64,000 nt of DNA. It comes from Rhopalosiphum padi (taxonomy: Eukaryota; Arthropoda; Insecta; Hemiptera; Aphididae). A model generated the notes under the pieces. The model was not told the origin of the DNA. It made no database searches and worked only from the letters and a program-made list of their open reading frames with translations. This document shows positions 11,447 to 26,398 of the stretch, piece by piece. The DNA is taken from NCBI RefSeq assembly GCF_020882245.1, contig NC_083598.1, positions 26,759,858 through 26,823,857 of the forward strand. Direction: 5' to 3'. The position numbers were made by a program, and so were the translations under genes. The stretch's first letter is position 1. Every line of letters begins with the position of its first letter.

Positions 11447-14400
11447 ATGTCTTTCTTTCAGGAAGAGAACGACGAGTAAGTGTGATAGTATAATTTGATA
11501 TACTTAAGATAATAATATTTTAACAAAATTTAAACTAAGAGCCCCGTCATATAGACAACATAATACATACATTATAATATGTATTATGCATCGTCTCTAA
11601 TAGCAACGTGAATAATGTGTATCCAAACGTGTTCGTTCGTGATCGTATAATCGTATTGTTTATGTTACATATTGTATAATAGTAATATTATACCTTTAAT
11701 ACAGTTGTTTACCTTGCTGACGAGTTATAGACTTATATATCTCATACTCGACATAATAATAAATAATAATATTATCATAAAGCGATTCGTTCCGAAATAT
11801 ATATATATATATAACTACCTACTTGTAACTGTCGTAACTGTTCCAAGTGTATCGTGACTGTATTAATTTTTAATGATAAAATAAAAAAAGAACGATACGA
11901 TTACATTATTGTATACCTATACATAAATATATAAATTTATCACTTATATATTTTTTTAAATTAATAGATTAATGTCAGGTACACATAATATTTTACTATA
12001 TTTTATTTAAATACACGCGCAAAAACATTTAACTATATAGTTTGTACGATTCTCGGAAATATAAAAATATTAACTGCAGGTACCTATACCTATAATGCAA
12101 TAATATTAAATTTAATAATATTGTAATATTGATTATTATATTGTGTAGTTTATTGTTTAAAAACCAATGTAATATAAGAAAAAAATATGTTTATTATAAT
12201 ATTATGTTTGGTAAAATGTGATTATTGAAATAAATATTAAATTATTTTTAAAATTAAAAATGACATAGAAATATGTAAGTACTTTAAAATACTATAAGGT
12301 ATATTGTTGTAAAAACTAAAAAGTACATTCAATGTAAATTTTAGATATTCCTGTATTAAAATGAATACTTGAAAAAGAAGTAAAAGTAGACGTAATAATG
12401 AATTAACTTTTTTAAAAGACTTTTAATAAACTCTTACACAAAAATCATAAGATGTTCTTAACCTTTGATGTCCGCAGACAATATAGAAATAAACAACTAA
12501 CTAATATAACAATGGAGAGTAAAAATCAATAGTGTGAAAGTTTCCGAGGTTTTGACTAAAAAAATAATAATTCAAATTTTTATTCAAGTATAGGTACTTA
12601 CTACCAAGCAGTATGATAGTTAATTACTATAAATTTAATTTTAAATTTGCAAGTAACATTGTTAAACATTTAAAATTAAAGTAAATTTATTAGTAAATAT
12701 TTTGTTTTATTTTAAGTTAATTACAACTTTCTACGCAAAAATTGCGAGACAAGCAAATAATAAACCTTGAATTTATGTTTGTTGTAAACATTGTGTTGAA
12801 CAACATTATAATGCGTTGTACAGTATACAACGTATAAACATTTACTATAACATAAACACAGTAACTTATTATTAATAATAATTTAATAATAATATAATAA
12901 GCCGATTTTGGTATATATGTTTTACAAAAGTTTATCTGTATACGGTATACCCATTCAATTTTATCATGAGACTGACCCTAAGCATTTGGGAGATTTTAAT
13001 TAGCATCTATGTTGTTTTCATATAATATTACATTTTATTAAACACATAGACTTTCTAGATTATTCAATGAAAATAAATCTTAATATTTAAAAAATTAATG
13101 TGGCTAATGTGCAATTAGTCATACTATATCAATTAGTTTTTTAATATAATCTGTAGAGTATGTATAGTATAACGTTATTAACTGATTGGGGTTAAGGTTT
13201 AAAAATCATTAATTGTATGCGCGTAATATAAAAATAACAGAAAGGTCGTTGGTGTTACTATGTAGGAGTCCAGTGCTCGAATTATAGGAGGAGGGCAAGG
13301 GGCGGAACTCCTTTCAATTATTTTATTTTATTTTTAGGCACCTCTTCAAATTATTTTCATTAGAACGGGAGGACGGGACTTTTTCTAGTTAAAATAACAC
13401 TGTAATTTTGTAATTTTTATTTCGTAAATTAATATCTATTTAGTAGATTCAATTTAATGATTCTTTTTTTAATGATATATGATAATTATTATTTATTAAT
13501 AATGCGATCAAAAGCACTAACTAAGATATAGTATAATATCTTAGTCTGTGGTCAAAATTTTTTTATCTATTTATCATTATTATAATTTATGATTAATTAA
13601 CTTTGATAATCAGTTAACTTAAAATAACCACGTGATATTATTATAGATAAACGATAATCACATCATATAATATCTCGTATTATACTTCTTAAGAATTACC
13701 AGTTTAAAGACAAATACACTCAGTTACTTAGAAATTTGGATGTAGTACCTAGATCAAAACAATAAATTGGCTTGACAAGTGTAATATTTAATACAGCGAT
13801 AGTACCGTCGGGCAACTAGTAAAAACATTTCAAGTTTATGAAAAGCCAACAAATTATACGTGAAACAATACGTGGCTTTTGAGAATTTAATGATACTAAC
13901 AATAAACTTTGTATACAAAATCTGAACCCTCTGTTAACCGCAATAAAGACAATTGCAATATTATCAAGTGAGCAAGAACGTGATTTTAGTTCTATATGAG
14001 CAATTAAGTGACTTTCAAAAGGAATGCGTTAAGTTATATCCATATTTCTTCCCTAATGTTAATAAAATGTGTTAAACGTCTAGTAAAAAAATTTAAATTA
14101 GAATCTTATGTGTCATTTTGGATAGGTATGTAGAGGGAAGATATCTGCTGAAATAGAATTTGTACTAAAAGAAATAATGCTGAATTAAATCACATATGCC
14201 AAAAATTATGGAATTCAATTTAACATTTTTTTTAATGAATTACCTAATTAGTTAGAAATGTTAATAATGTTAACCATTAATTTTTGTCTTAATAAATGAA
14301 AAATAAATTAATATTTATTGTAATTGATGGTAAATTTTACTTGTATTTGTGTATTAAATTTCAACTACCCATTATTAAAGATGGATAGTTAAAGTTGTAG

Positions 14401-17400
14401 AGGGCGAAGTTCTGAAATTCCTGAATTTGCTCCGATAGACGATATCTTATGTACATTAAAATTATTAGGCTGCAATTGTTATAAGAAATGGATTATTCTT
14501 AATTTTCAATTTTTATATTTAGTATTGGTCAAAATAATAGTAGTATTAACAATAAACTTTCAATCAAATCCTTATTATTTTGTCGAAAAAATGTCAATAT
14601 ACAAGTTATGTGATTTGAATATTAAATAACAATTATTGTCACATTTTATGAACACTAAGTGTGTCTACGTGATAGTATAAATAATAAAATATATAACTAT
14701 ATTAGAAACATTCAGAATTACATAATATAATTTACAGACTATATACTCAGTATATTCGTAATTATTTTCTATGCAAATAAATTGAAATCTTTTCAACAAA
14801 ACATATTTGAGTGTTTCTGAGTTTTCAAGTTTAATATATAAGAGAAAACGTTTTAATTATACTATTTTGCTTTAGTCAGTGTGTGAGAATAATTATTCAA
14901 AAGAAATATAAAATATTTTTTTCATTGTACATACTTATTATATTTTATATTAAAATTTGGATATTATTGCAATTGTGCAGTTTACTGTTTTTAAATGAAA
15001 CGAAATAACAATTTGGTATAATAATATAATATGTACGCTGCAAGTAAGAGCTGTTACTTCTCTAGAAATCTCGAATTTCCTAATACAATATTGTAATTTA
15101 TAGTTACACAAAATAAACTAATAATACTGTTCGTTTTTATTAAAAACTAACAACACATTGACTGAAGGTTATTGAAATGTATTTCTATGACTTCAGTAAT
15201 AATATGAACGCGTCAACAATTCTTTTGTCAACACTCATAGGAGCAAATAGTTGCAGTCATCGTTTGGTAGTAGTTTTTAAAACATATCTACTTGCATATA
15301 TCTTTAATATACTTACTTAATTTAACAAGTATTAAACGGAAAATATGAGTCGATAACCTTGCACGTGTTTAATATAATACAATAATATTATGCTTCTTTC
15401 TGTACACTGTGTGTATGCGTATTATTGTAGTTGTAATACAATAATAATCATCATCATTCATGACCAATAAATTCCAGACAATATATTAACTAGTATTATA
15501 GCTAGGCCTATACTTAAATAAATTGGCAGAACAAAATGCACGCTTGAACTCTTAACTCTAAGCGTTCTATCTTGTACATACTAGTAAGTAGAAGGTATAG
15601 TCGGTATAGATAATAAATATAATAATAATATTAATTAATGTACACGCGAACGCGTATATAGTTTGATGATTTAAAACCACGTGTCCGCGGGTACCCATGA
15701 ATGATTTAACAAGTAGTAGTCGCCATGGCTGTACGAGGTATTGCATTTATCGTCGAAACGTTTTTAAACACTTACTATAGACGCGCTTGTTTTTGATCGT
15801 CCAGTTATGAAATTAATTTTGTAGACGTTATACACGTTTTTTTTATTTTTATAGCGACGATGAGTTTATTATGTGAAATGTTCTTTATTAATAGAGGGCA
15901 ATGTATAGACTACAGCAATATTATAATATAGTGATCACGATAGTAAATTACCGTTTTGACTAGGTGTTAAAATGCACAACACTGGTACATTATTATACAT
16001 AAAGATTGAATAAATAATAATGTGAGTATATAAAAGCTTTTACATTATTATGTATAATATACTTACACTTATTAGTTATTTCGATCGAAGAAAATTACAT
16101 TGCTAAAACAAAATATGTATTTCAGTGGAAGTTGAACTATATCACTTTAATATATTACGGTAATACACATAATGTATAATAATACATAATGGCTGTAGTG
16201 CGTGTAGTATGTATATTGCAAAGTTATGCACTTAAATTGACTTTCACTTTTCCAAACTTTCTTTCTTATTCCATCAAACTGAAATTAAAATATTCTGCAA
16301 TCATTATTACAATTATATTACATACATTTATTATATTATGAAAATATAATTTAGTATATTGATATTGTGTATATTATTGTTAAAATAATATCATTCATAC
16401 CCCTTATTTAATAATAGTTAATACAATATATAATAAGAGGAACATAAATTATGCATGAGAGTATTATGACTAAATTACATTTGAAAGTAATTATTTTTAA
16501 TTTTGTAAGCATAATATGTAAATAAATATTTATAATATTTAAATATTTAAATATCATTAATGACTATAATGATTAATGACCAATAAAAAAATAATAGTGT
16601 AAAACTTATCTTGATTTCATTATGATTACAGGTATGAAGATGTAAGCACTGTGATGGTGCGAAACTCTCATCTAGATCTCATGGATCAAGATATTTTATA
16701 TCATTTGGCTCTAGGAAGTGGTTCACATGATCTAAGAGCCATGTTCGGTGATGTTAAGGTAGTTATGAATAATCTAATTTTTGTTATTTTATCGAGCGCA
16801 ACTATAAAATTGAAACCGCATTTTATTAAAATGTGCATCCATTCAATAATTATTTAGTATGCGTTGTACAACGTTTAAATTTTAAAGTAAATAATTATTC
16901 ATGGAAAAAAAGGATAAAAAGAGGAAAAATATGCAACCACTCTGCTGTACAATAGTTGTTTTATAGGTTGAATGTATTTCATAATTGAGTAATAAATCAC
17001 TATAATGAATGAATTAAATTTTAAATAAATAATAAATTATTGCATACGAAAAACAATTTTCAGCGTAGACTGTCAGTCAGCCTATATTACTAAGTTTATT
17101 TTATTTTACTATTAATAATACGGTAGGTAGGTTAAATTAATTTCTTCCGTAAACATTGCATTTATTATATTATTAATATTTAATGATTACAATTAAGTTC
17201 TGAGTTAATTAAAACTTACCGTAGAACAGTGTAAATAAAGTTCGTGGTATAGATGGGCAATCAGGCAATAGCATAGAATTAAACTAAATGTTATAAAAAT
17301 GAAACAAAATAAAAAACACCACGTGTTTATTTTTTACTTTTGATTATCCAGAGTACCAACTAAATTCAATTTATTACTAAGAAGAATATTAAAGTTGAAA

Positions 17401-17496
17401 ATTTAAGCATTTTTACTTTTTACTGGATGACACACACATACCGCTCCGCTCAGAATTTAAAATATGATATTATATAATCATTATAGGCATATGCCA

Positions 17497-17554
<58 letters not shown>

Positions 17555-20500
17555 TATATGTATAAAAATAAAGATTAGATTATAACGTGTATGATAATTT
17601 TTCCAAGTATATATTTTATTTACCTTAATGAATATTTTTAATTAATTTAAAAATTGTTTTATATTTTATAGGTTGGTTTATTACTAGTATAGTACTATAA
17701 ACGTTAGATATAGCTTTTTTTTAAATATTTTAATATTGTATAACTATTAACAATACTTTTTACTATACTTGATAATAATTATATAATACAATTTTTATTT
17801 TTGTTTCATATAAAGTAAAAAAAAAAATAATCGAAACAAGCTGCACATTTATCCGTGCATTAATTTGAATAATATAAATATGAAATAATGAAATCTATAC
17901 TGGTGAACAGTAGTTTTCTTTGTAAAATAAATAAAAGGCTATGCATATTTGCTAGTAACCATCACATTAATCATGGATCTTATATTAAAGACACATTTCA
18001 ACTAGAATTAAGAATTCTAATACATTCTAAAATATTTTTGATAGAGATTTATGGTTAAGCATAACCATAAGAATTATCCTTTAAATCACTTAATCCTACG
18101 ACCTTTGGTGAAATTATATTAATCAATTCTATCTTAAATTTTTAAGACGAAGCTACTAATTTATTATAATCTCAAATATACACGCAATGTATAAAATAAT
18201 TAATTATTTTACGAACATAAGAATGTCACAGTTCCTAATCATCTGGGAATTATAGGTCTTATAAAATAAAAATTAAATACTTATACATCAATTACAGATA
18301 ATTAGGAATATCCGAGTAAATTATTGACCAATTTATTTTCCTAGTCTAGAAACAACATCGATATCAGTATAATTAGTAATTGCCATTTTTATAGTAATAA
18401 TAATATAATAAATAAATTAAGCCAGTAAAAATTTTAAAACATCTAACCTATCTAATCGAAACCCTTTATAGACTTAAGATAAATCAAAGATGAATACAAA
18501 TTAATGAAAATAAATATGGACAATTAGCATTTATACAAAAAAAGAAAACCTTGCAAGTTATAAAAGCGTTCTCGATATTTCTAAATTCCTAATTACTTTT
18601 ATTAAATTAAAAATATTGTATGTAACAACTAACAATTAGTTATTATGCAGTACGTGTAGTAGAAAATAGGAACGTAATGCATATTTATATAGTAGTTATT
18701 AATAAGCTATAAACTAATGAGTATAAAATTATTGATTATTATTGATTTTATTTTTACTACATAAGATGTAATATAATCGTAATTATCTTCTAATCAATAT
18801 TTATTTTTGATACTTGTTACATGATTTTGAGATATATTTGTTTGCTTATAATAGAATAAAAAGTTTGAATTTTTTTTTATAGTTTGTATGTATGGGTGGG
18901 ACACCAAAACGCATGGAACAATTCGCTTATAGATTAATGGAAGAAATATCATACAAAATACCTACAGGTACCACGTTGCAGGACATCAGTCGATATTCGT
19001 ACAGATACTCAATGTACAAAGTAGGCCCCGTCTTGTGTATAAGCGTAAGTACAATATTATTATTATTATAATTACAGTAAACTATTAATTGTTATAAATA
19101 AAACCATGTGTATTACCATGTGTATAATATTTTCTACTCGTTGTTACCATCTAAGGAAACCAATCAATTTCCCCGTTTCGCGTTGTTAAAACAAATTGTT
19201 TTTTATGTACGGTATTTATTTTTAGCATGGAATGGGCATGCCTTCGGTGGGAATTCTTTTACACGAGATCATTAAACTGATGTTCCACGCGAAAGTCGTA
19301 GATCCTGTTTTCTTTAGGATAGGTACAAGTGGTGGTATTGGGCTGGAAGGTGGAACCGTGATTATTTCCGACGAAGCTGTGGATGGAACTCTTCAACCAC
19401 ATTTGGAATTGGTAAGTATATTACGTCTTGTATTTTTACATATAAATGTATAATATTAGTTGAATTGTATATCAAGTATTTCTTCCATGATCGTATCACT
19501 ATTGTAATTATTTATTTGAAAAATATTACCTATGCAGCAAATTTTGGGCAAAACTGTGAGAAGGAGTTCGGTTCTTGATAAGAAACTGCAGTGGGAGTTA
19601 AAATCGCTAGCGGAACCGGATGACCCATACCCAACAGTGATCGGCAAGACTGTATGCACTAGTGATTTCTATGAAGGTATAAATTATAAATTATACAAAT
19701 AAATTATTATCATATACTATTACTAATGTGCTCCGGAGTCCGGATGTAAAGGCTTAATTGCTATCGCGTTATTTAGTTATCTAAAAAGAAATATGTCTAG
19801 ACGCCCAGGAATCCTATTAATATGAAAAGCTATTGATTATATTGATATAATATATTCACGAGCTCATGACAATATTATAATATTACCGTATTTAAACTGG
19901 TCTGGTAATAATTTATTATTATCAGTTATAGCCTTGGGTATGTAACATATTTATAAAATTGATATCATATTATAAAAATAAATGGTTTTTAAAAGCTTTG
20001 AAATATTTTCTCTAGTCTAATTTGTAAGTTAATTTTTTTATGATAAATTACTATTTTTTAAGTGTAACCTACTTACCTACTACTTTTATGTGATATCTTA
20101 TACATAATATATTTATATATATAAATAATAATATAACAAATATATAGTAAATATTATAACTTAAACAATCATTAATTTCTACAAAATATTTTTAAAATGT
20201 CAAATTAAAATAGTCTAAGTTGCTTAAAAGTAATATTTGTTTTTAGTTTTATTAAATAATATTGAACACGATTATCAACCTAAACAGCGTGAAATCGGGA
20301 AAAATTGAATTTCTGGTTGCCAGGATAGGATTTAGAATTGTCATATTTTATTTTACATATTATATATCAAGGAAAACTTTTTTTGTATACTTTTATGGGA
20401 AAAATCTACAGTCGACCACCTGTTTTAATATCATTTTTTTCGTAACTGAAATTCTTTCACGACTACACACGCACAAATATACGATGGTCAGATAGAGTAA

Positions 20501-22699
20501 AAACTAACTGGATTTACTAAATGTTATACTCGTAAATCGGGATGAGTAACCGACAAACTAGTCTATTAACAAACTGTATTATTTAATAAATATTGAAATT
20601 TAATCGTGAGACAATCGGTGTAGTCATGGACAATAGTTAATAGTATAAACTTTATACCAACATGACATGTTAAATGACTTAACGATTATTGATTCTATAA
20701 TTTTGAGTTTTGAGTTTTTTTTTATTCTAAACAGGGTGAAGAATGTATTAATTTTACAGTAGTATATGGGGTATTTTAGATTATGAGCAGAGCAACGAAT
20801 GTATTGATTTTAAAACAATGTATGTTTTTGTGTCTGAAGATACCTACTTTTTATAGTAGGAAAAATTAATTCTTAATTTTCAACTGCAAATTGCAATATA
20901 TTTCCCTAAGTCTTATCTTTGCTAAGTAAGGGCCTGCTGGTTGCATACTATTTGGAAATATGGTTAACCGCTGTATAAATAAAAAAAAATATATGGCTAT
21001 ACGAGGTACTTTATAATATAGCTCTGCAGCCGTAGTGTCACTCCAACAAAAACCTATAATAATATTAAGCAATTATATATAAAATAAAATGATAAATAAA
21101 TTGAATAATAATTTTATAATTTTATTTCGAAATATAATTCATAAATATTTATTATTAATTTTTCGTTTAAACATTAAAAATTAAAAATTTAAGTAGAGAA
21201 TAATTTCCTTTGTGTTGCTTTTATTCAATAAACTTGATGGGTTTTTGAATTCATCTTAACTTATGATGTTACGATAATTTTAAGTGTCGAAATGAAATGA
21301 AAACATTTTAACAACTTTACAATATTATGATAATTTAATAATAGTAGTTTAATTTTATATATACATAAAATACAAGAAGTCATAAAATGTTTCACAACTG
21401 AAGTATTGTTTGTATAATTATCACGTCTCTTGGCAAAAACAGTAAATAGATTAAAATTAATTACATTTTCGTAGGTCAAGGACGTATGGACGGAGCATTT
21501 TGCGACTTCACAGAAGAAGAAAAAATGGAATACTTAGAGAAATTAAAATTCAATGGTGTAAGGAATATCGAGATGGAATCTTTAGCTTTCGCTGCGCTCA
21601 CGCACCATGCGGGAATTAAAGCAGCCGTGGTTTGTGTCACACTGTTGGACCGACTAAAGGGAGATCAGGTAAAATATTATTAAAATTTCAGTGGTTTTCG
21701 TTTAAATAACTGGTCCTTATAAAGTTAAATTTTGAGTACAGGTCTCAAAATGTTTGAACTGTTTTATCATTTCATCTGAAATACAAAATAATAATGGGAT
21801 TAGGATACCTAATTAATATTTTTACAATCATTTATTGAATTCATATTATACTAATATATGATAGGTATATATAAATATATTATTATGCAGTACGTTTATT
21901 ATAAATTACGTTTTTATATATATATTCATAAAACCTTACATATGAACACAAATTATTAAGTTTATGAATATTTTATTGACATAAACATACTCGATGTTTG
22001 TAAAAATAATAGGAGTATTTGAAGATCGAATAGGTATTTAATTTAGTTTAATTTTTCATTTTGTGTAGCAGTTAGATAATTGATAAACATACTTTAGTGA
22101 ATAACAATATTTATTACCACATTAGAGGTAAATGAATACAGATGAACAAATTAGAACGGTTATACACATTAGATGACAGGAGGTATCTGAGTCCCCTAAA
22201 TCCACACCTGATACACACACACGACACACACATACATAAATATCTATATAAGACAAGTATATACGCGTATAATACATGTATATTATGTATAGGTACACTA
22301 TACGTCATATACACTCCCCAAAACTGTGATTTTCTTCACCTCCTATTATATAATCATCATTCATCACTCTTTTTCTGCAGCTAACAAAAATAAATTTAAA
22401 AATTCCTTCTCTTTCCTTAATATTAATTTCCTATCACTGTCGTGTTTATTTTGTATCATCATGTTATATTGTTATTACAAATTTACAACTGTTGAATTAT
22501 GCGTTTGTATTTACAGATCCATTACCCCAAAGAGGTGTTGGACGAATGGCAGCAGAGACCCCAAAAATTGGTATGCCGCTATATAAAGAAATACCTTTCA
22601 AAACGGGGTTTGATTTTGAACAACCATTGTGGATCGGTGAACGTTAAGAGCCCGAGGAGGTTTAAGCTCGTCCAACAAGAATCCGAAAGTTATGACTAA
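11447..22699 (+). CDS. UPP: Uridine phosphorylase (animal UPP1/UPP2 type), complete, 7 coding exons
   Basis: This enzyme cleaves uridine with phosphate to uracil and ribose-1-phosphate in cytosolic pyrimidine salvage. Coding exons are 11447-11475, 16632-16758, 18883-19044, 19226-19411, 19538-19676, 21475-21668 and 22517-22699 (TAA). Frames join exactly to 339 codons; human UPP1 is about 310. Visible motifs: FGDVK (48-52); phosphate-site MGG with Arg62; FFRIGTSGG with Arg137 and Thr140; QGRMDG (Gln216, Arg218) and IEMES (Glu247, Met248, Glu249), which bind uridine and ribose in the family. The start ATG in CACAATGT is the first in a short exon and lies in a CpG-rich leader. Intron 1 is about 5.2 kb. 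The C-terminal tail past about residue 310 is polar and looks species-specific. Family assignment is secure; exon 1 rests on frame and the GTAAGT donor. The short acidic N-terminus is not diagnostic. Confidence 0.93.
11476..16631 (+). other. Intron 1 of uridine phosphorylase
   Basis: The intron runs from a GTAAGT donor to a TGATTACAG acceptor. It is AT-rich with no open frame that looks coding. Two places stand out. At about 13268-13390 there is a GC-richer patch with G-rich runs that looks like a transposon fragment. At about 13920-14150 there is a possible decayed hAT transposase remnant, listed separately. The other introns (16759-18882, 19045-19225, 19412-19537, 19677-21474, 21669-22516) hold only AT-rich sequence, a CA/TA microsatellite and copies of a short dispersed repeat. 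Confidence 0.6.
13920..14150 (+). mobile_element. Possible decayed hAT-type transposase C-terminal fragment
   Basis: With stops ignored, a plus-strand frame reads a serine-rich stretch followed by EQERDFSS, then LSKGMR and further on RYVEGRY. This resembles the ERxFS dimerisation segment and the following region of hAT transposases. Several stop codons interrupt it, so it cannot be functional. It lies inside intron 1 of uridine phosphorylase. The resemblance is weak and read by eye; chance similarity is possible. Confidence 0.28.
17445..17462 (-). repeat. Short dispersed repeat containing CTGAGCGGAGCGG
   Basis: The minus strand reads AAATTCTGAGCGGAGCGG. Related sequences occur on the plus strand at about 20786 (GAGCAGAGCAACGAATG), 41753 (TTCTGAGCGGAATAGG) and 52370 (TTCTGAGCGGAGCGATGAAT). 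The later copies share a following segment rich in TATGTATGTTT. This is probably part of a transposon family spread through the genome. Confidence 0.5.
17501..17555. repeat. CA/TA compound microsatellite
   Basis: A (CA)n run of about 40 bases passes directly into a (TA)n run, inside intron 2 of uridine phosphorylase. Confidence 0.95.
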
Positions 22700-23569
22700 A
22701 TCAAACGATTCAATATAATACGCTTCTGGACGTGGGCTTCAACACACGATACACGCCTAAATAATGTTATATTATCCTATAACCGTTGACGATAAAATAC
22801 TACTTATCTATACACGATACTTTATGTATATGATTTATGCGGGTTCGTGTTTAACGACGCTATTTTATTCCAATTATTTCTTCTTTTTAAAGACTTTTTC
22901 ATACTTAATATTATATTCTATCTTTATATTATACACCTATATATACTACATATACCTAACCTAACATTAAATACTATAATATATTCTACGATATAATATA
23001 TCCCATTTAAAATATTTTTGAACGTTTTGTATATTAACTATATGTGTATTAAGTATAATTTCTCTTATAATAAAATCTTAGAGTACTAGCGATATTTTAA
23101 CTGGTAGAAAACTAAATTACTCACTTATATACGATTTACATATTATTTCATATAACCTAGTTTTACTCAGTCATGTAAAACCTACTTGTTTAATGTCTAT
23201 ATATACCTATAGTTAATTATAGTTGTACGATTATACTTGAACATCACGTCTTCGCAAAATTTCATAATAAAAACGGTTTTTTAAACAACGTATATTATTT
23301 TATAAAGCCTATGACTACATTATTATTGCTCAAAATTCGTTTGCACGTAATTCCAAACACCAATAAGTAGGCAACTAATAATGATACAAATACAAATTAC
23401 AATAAACAACCTGTGTTATGTAATAAATTTACTCAGTTCAGATTTTTAGACTAAAACAATAATATTAATGTATTTTAGCAAATTTAGGTGTAATAAAAGT
23501 AATTTTAGTATGTTAATAAATGGCACTGTTAAATGTACCTATTATTGTTATACAATTGTAGTTTAGTTG

Positions 23570-23575
23570 AATAAA
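23570..23575 (+). terminator. Possible polyadenylation signal of uridine phosphorylase
   Basis: AATAAA about 870 bases after the stop codon. Earlier candidates exist (for example AATAAAA near 23070 and 23266), so the 3' end is not settled. The stretch 22700-24590 is otherwise AT-rich with no gene seen. Confidence 0.25.
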
Positions 23576-24185
23576 TATTTTTTAAATACCGATTTTGCAG
23601 ATCTTAATATCTTATTGGACTTTTTTCAATTTAAATTATTTATTATAATACAAAATGACCTTCTTGTAATAATAATTATTTAGAGGTGATTGTTAATTAT
23701 TGTATTTTAAAGTTCAGTGTAGCCTCATATATAAGATCATGTTAATTATTTTTACTGTACATTTTATGTAATTACAAAAACCAAGAGAACTGTATATTAT
23801 ATAAAACGCACAGTACATTTTTGACTAAATGTAAAATTATTTTTAACATAATATAACTATTTATGTAAGTGTAACATATTCAACCATATATAATAACTAT
23901 TATTAGATCGTAATCGTCAATTTTATATGTTATTTAGTTAGAGCATTTATAAATCAACGATTTAGACTAGATTAATTTAATTACCATACATATATATTAA
24001 ATATATAAAAAAAAAATGTAAATCAACAACCATTACAAATAATATCATACCTATTGTATACATTTTATAATTAAAAATATATACAAGTTTGATAAAAAAA
24101 AAAAAGTATGGCATAAAATACCTAGGTGTTATAACATTTGAATTTCGGTTCATCTGTTTCCGGGAAAACCCGAAAATCCTAGTTC

Positions 24186-24203
24186 ATTGATGATATCATC
24201 AAT
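24186..24203. repeat. Perfect 18-base palindrome
   Basis: ATTGATGATATCATCAAT is an exact inverted repeat centred on GATATC. It lies in otherwise gene-free sequence between uridine phosphorylase and the retrotransposon remnant. Function unknown. Confidence 0.8.
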
Positions 24204-24589
24204 CTGTCACACCTACAAATAATTATTTCCGTGGGTAAAAAGGTCTTTTTTTAATTGGTGAGAGAGTGGTGGTGCATCTATTTCAAAATAGTTCTGCTCA
24301 ATCATACTGTCAGTATGATACTGAGCCCAGCAAGACGACAAAGGCGCTTGAAATGATGAACTACCTATATAGAGCCGACGCTCGACAGTCGACAACATTG
24401 ATCAATAGAAATTAATTGAACATGATTTTCTTCTTTTAGAGGTCAGAGACCAAAAGTTTTAACAACTGATATCTATTATTTTTAATTTATATCTGTGATT
24501 ATTTTATTTGAATCACTCATCTTATTAATGTACACACCGGGTGATTCTTTTATCGAAGAACAATCACACATATTTCAAAAAGTTTAAAA

Positions 24590-25470
24590 AATATATGTAT
24601 TTATTCTCTCTCTCCCGTTAACAGCCCTGCAAGGACTTAGTTGACAGTAATTTTTCATTCTTTACGATATTCAGCTTTTATTTCATTTTAACTCATAGTA
24701 TGTTTTATACCTTTTATCCTTCACTACTTATCTTATATATTGTAGCGGTGGTCTTTCTCTACTCTCTTTTTCTCTTCTATGGATTCCTCTATTACTCTTC
24801 CTAGCAAATTGTTATGTCCTAGACTCGTAGCGTTTGTCTAATAAACAATTAGGTAAATAACCTTTTCTAATCTCCAGGTCGTTTAGAAAGCATCTTCCTT
24901 TTTCTTCTTTACAGAAACCGTCCTTGTTTGGTACACGATTTATCTAATTCATTTTAAGAATTTTCCTGTAGCGCCACGCTATGAATGTCAGTACCTAATT
25001 TATTTTCTTCAGCAAATCTATTTTCCTGGAAGTAAGTTGAACTTTCTTTCTTGGAAATGCTCACCGTGCTTGATGTAATCTGCATTTTATTTCTCTCACC
25101 ATCTTCCGTTACTTGTTACTATACTTCCTAAGTACCTATTTATTTTCATCGACTACTTTTCCTGTAGTCACTAGTGTGTCACCATTTAGTTTTATATCCG
25201 GCTTAGCTATTTCGTTTCAACTACAAACAAAGATTTATTTATTTTTATATAGTATTCTTTGTCGTTAGAATATTTCGTTAATCATCTTCACTCTCCGTTA
25301 GTATTGCGGTATCATCCGTGAATCGAAGCATATCTACTTTTTCGTTTTGAAATTATATTTCTACTTGTATTAATTCGCTCACTCTGTTAACGGCTTCTTG
25401 TGCATAAATATTAAATAAACATGTTGATAAGGAACATCCTCGACATATGATTTTCTTAATTACATTTACG
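24590..25470 (-). mobile_element. Decayed non-LTR retrotransposon, reverse transcriptase C-terminal part
   Basis: On the minus strand, near 25440-25270, the translation reads CSLSTCLFNIYAQEAVNRV, then, after one stop, MLRFTDDTAILTES. This matches the conserved block of non-LTR reverse transcriptases in which a G-C-P/S-L-S-P-L-FN-Y segment precedes the catalytic (F/Y)xDD motif. Downstream, about 24760-24830, a stretch reading NLLGRVIEE followed by basic residues resembles the GRxEGKRxRGRPR tail found in such elements. Frameshifts and stops are frequent, so it is dead. The strand is opposite to both flanking genes. Clade (RTE-like or Jockey-like) cannot be decided by eye. Confidence 0.68.
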
Positions 25471-25529
25471 TCTTATTATATATATATTATGTATATTATA
25501 TATTTAGAGCTATTTATTACGTAGGTAGG

Positions 25530-25565
25530 TACCAAGGTGGATATATATATATCTTCACCTTGGTA
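25530..25565. repeat. Inverted repeat around a TA tract
   Basis: TACCAAGGTG at 25530-25539 is mirrored by CACCTTGGTA at 25556-25565 around the palindromic core GATATATATATATC. It could form a stem. It lies just beyond the retrotransposon remnant and no function is visible. Confidence 0.7.
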
Positions 25566-26398
25566 GGTATTATATATTTTTATGGTTATCATTTGGATAT
25601 ATAAATATTGAATTTTGTACGAATAATAATACACTAATGGATCAGTTAATATTAAAATTCAGTTTTATAAATACTATAAAAATATAGAGGTTGATGCACA
25701 GTTAAATATTGTTCATATATTATTTAATTATTTAAATATAATGTACCTATTATAATTTAATTCAAATTTAACACATCCATAACAATTATGTGTTATAAAT
25801 GTATAACATTATGTTTATACATTAACATTCACTTATAACTTACAAGTTCAATTTATGTGATAGGCTCCTGCCGCTCCTGGCTCTGACCACAGGCACCGAC
25901 CTGTAAACATCATCATAGTATCATACATTGGTGTTTTTAAATATAACGATTTGACGAGATTAACCTGATGTTTTATAATTTGTGGGTTCGGCCACTTTGG
26001 TAATTAGTAAATAGTAATAAATAATTTGTGTATATTGTATGGAATACGGATACTCTAATAATAACTAAATGCCATTATGAAATACAAATTCACAGTATTT
26101 AAATCGACTTCTAAATTTAATTTTCCAATGTGTGGCTATACTGTGGTATAGTTAACATCTTATCAATTATTGTTTACTATCAACAATATTCTATTTATCA
26201 ACAAATTAAATTTTCAAAATACAAAAACTGTTTTCTGTATTTTATTTACTTGTTTTAATGTTTTTTAATAATGATTTTAAAACACCATTAAAAATACACA
26301 AAAGCGATGAAACTACTTTAATTAAATTAAATTTGATTACTTGATATTTTAATATATTATATATTTTCATTTTATCTAAGTACAGCAAACATCTAACA

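Noticed and set aside
22142..22586. Open frames in the last intron of uridine phosphorylase
   Set aside because: They lie in intron sequence before the TTTACAG acceptor at 22516, show low-complexity composition and overlap the true exon out of frame.
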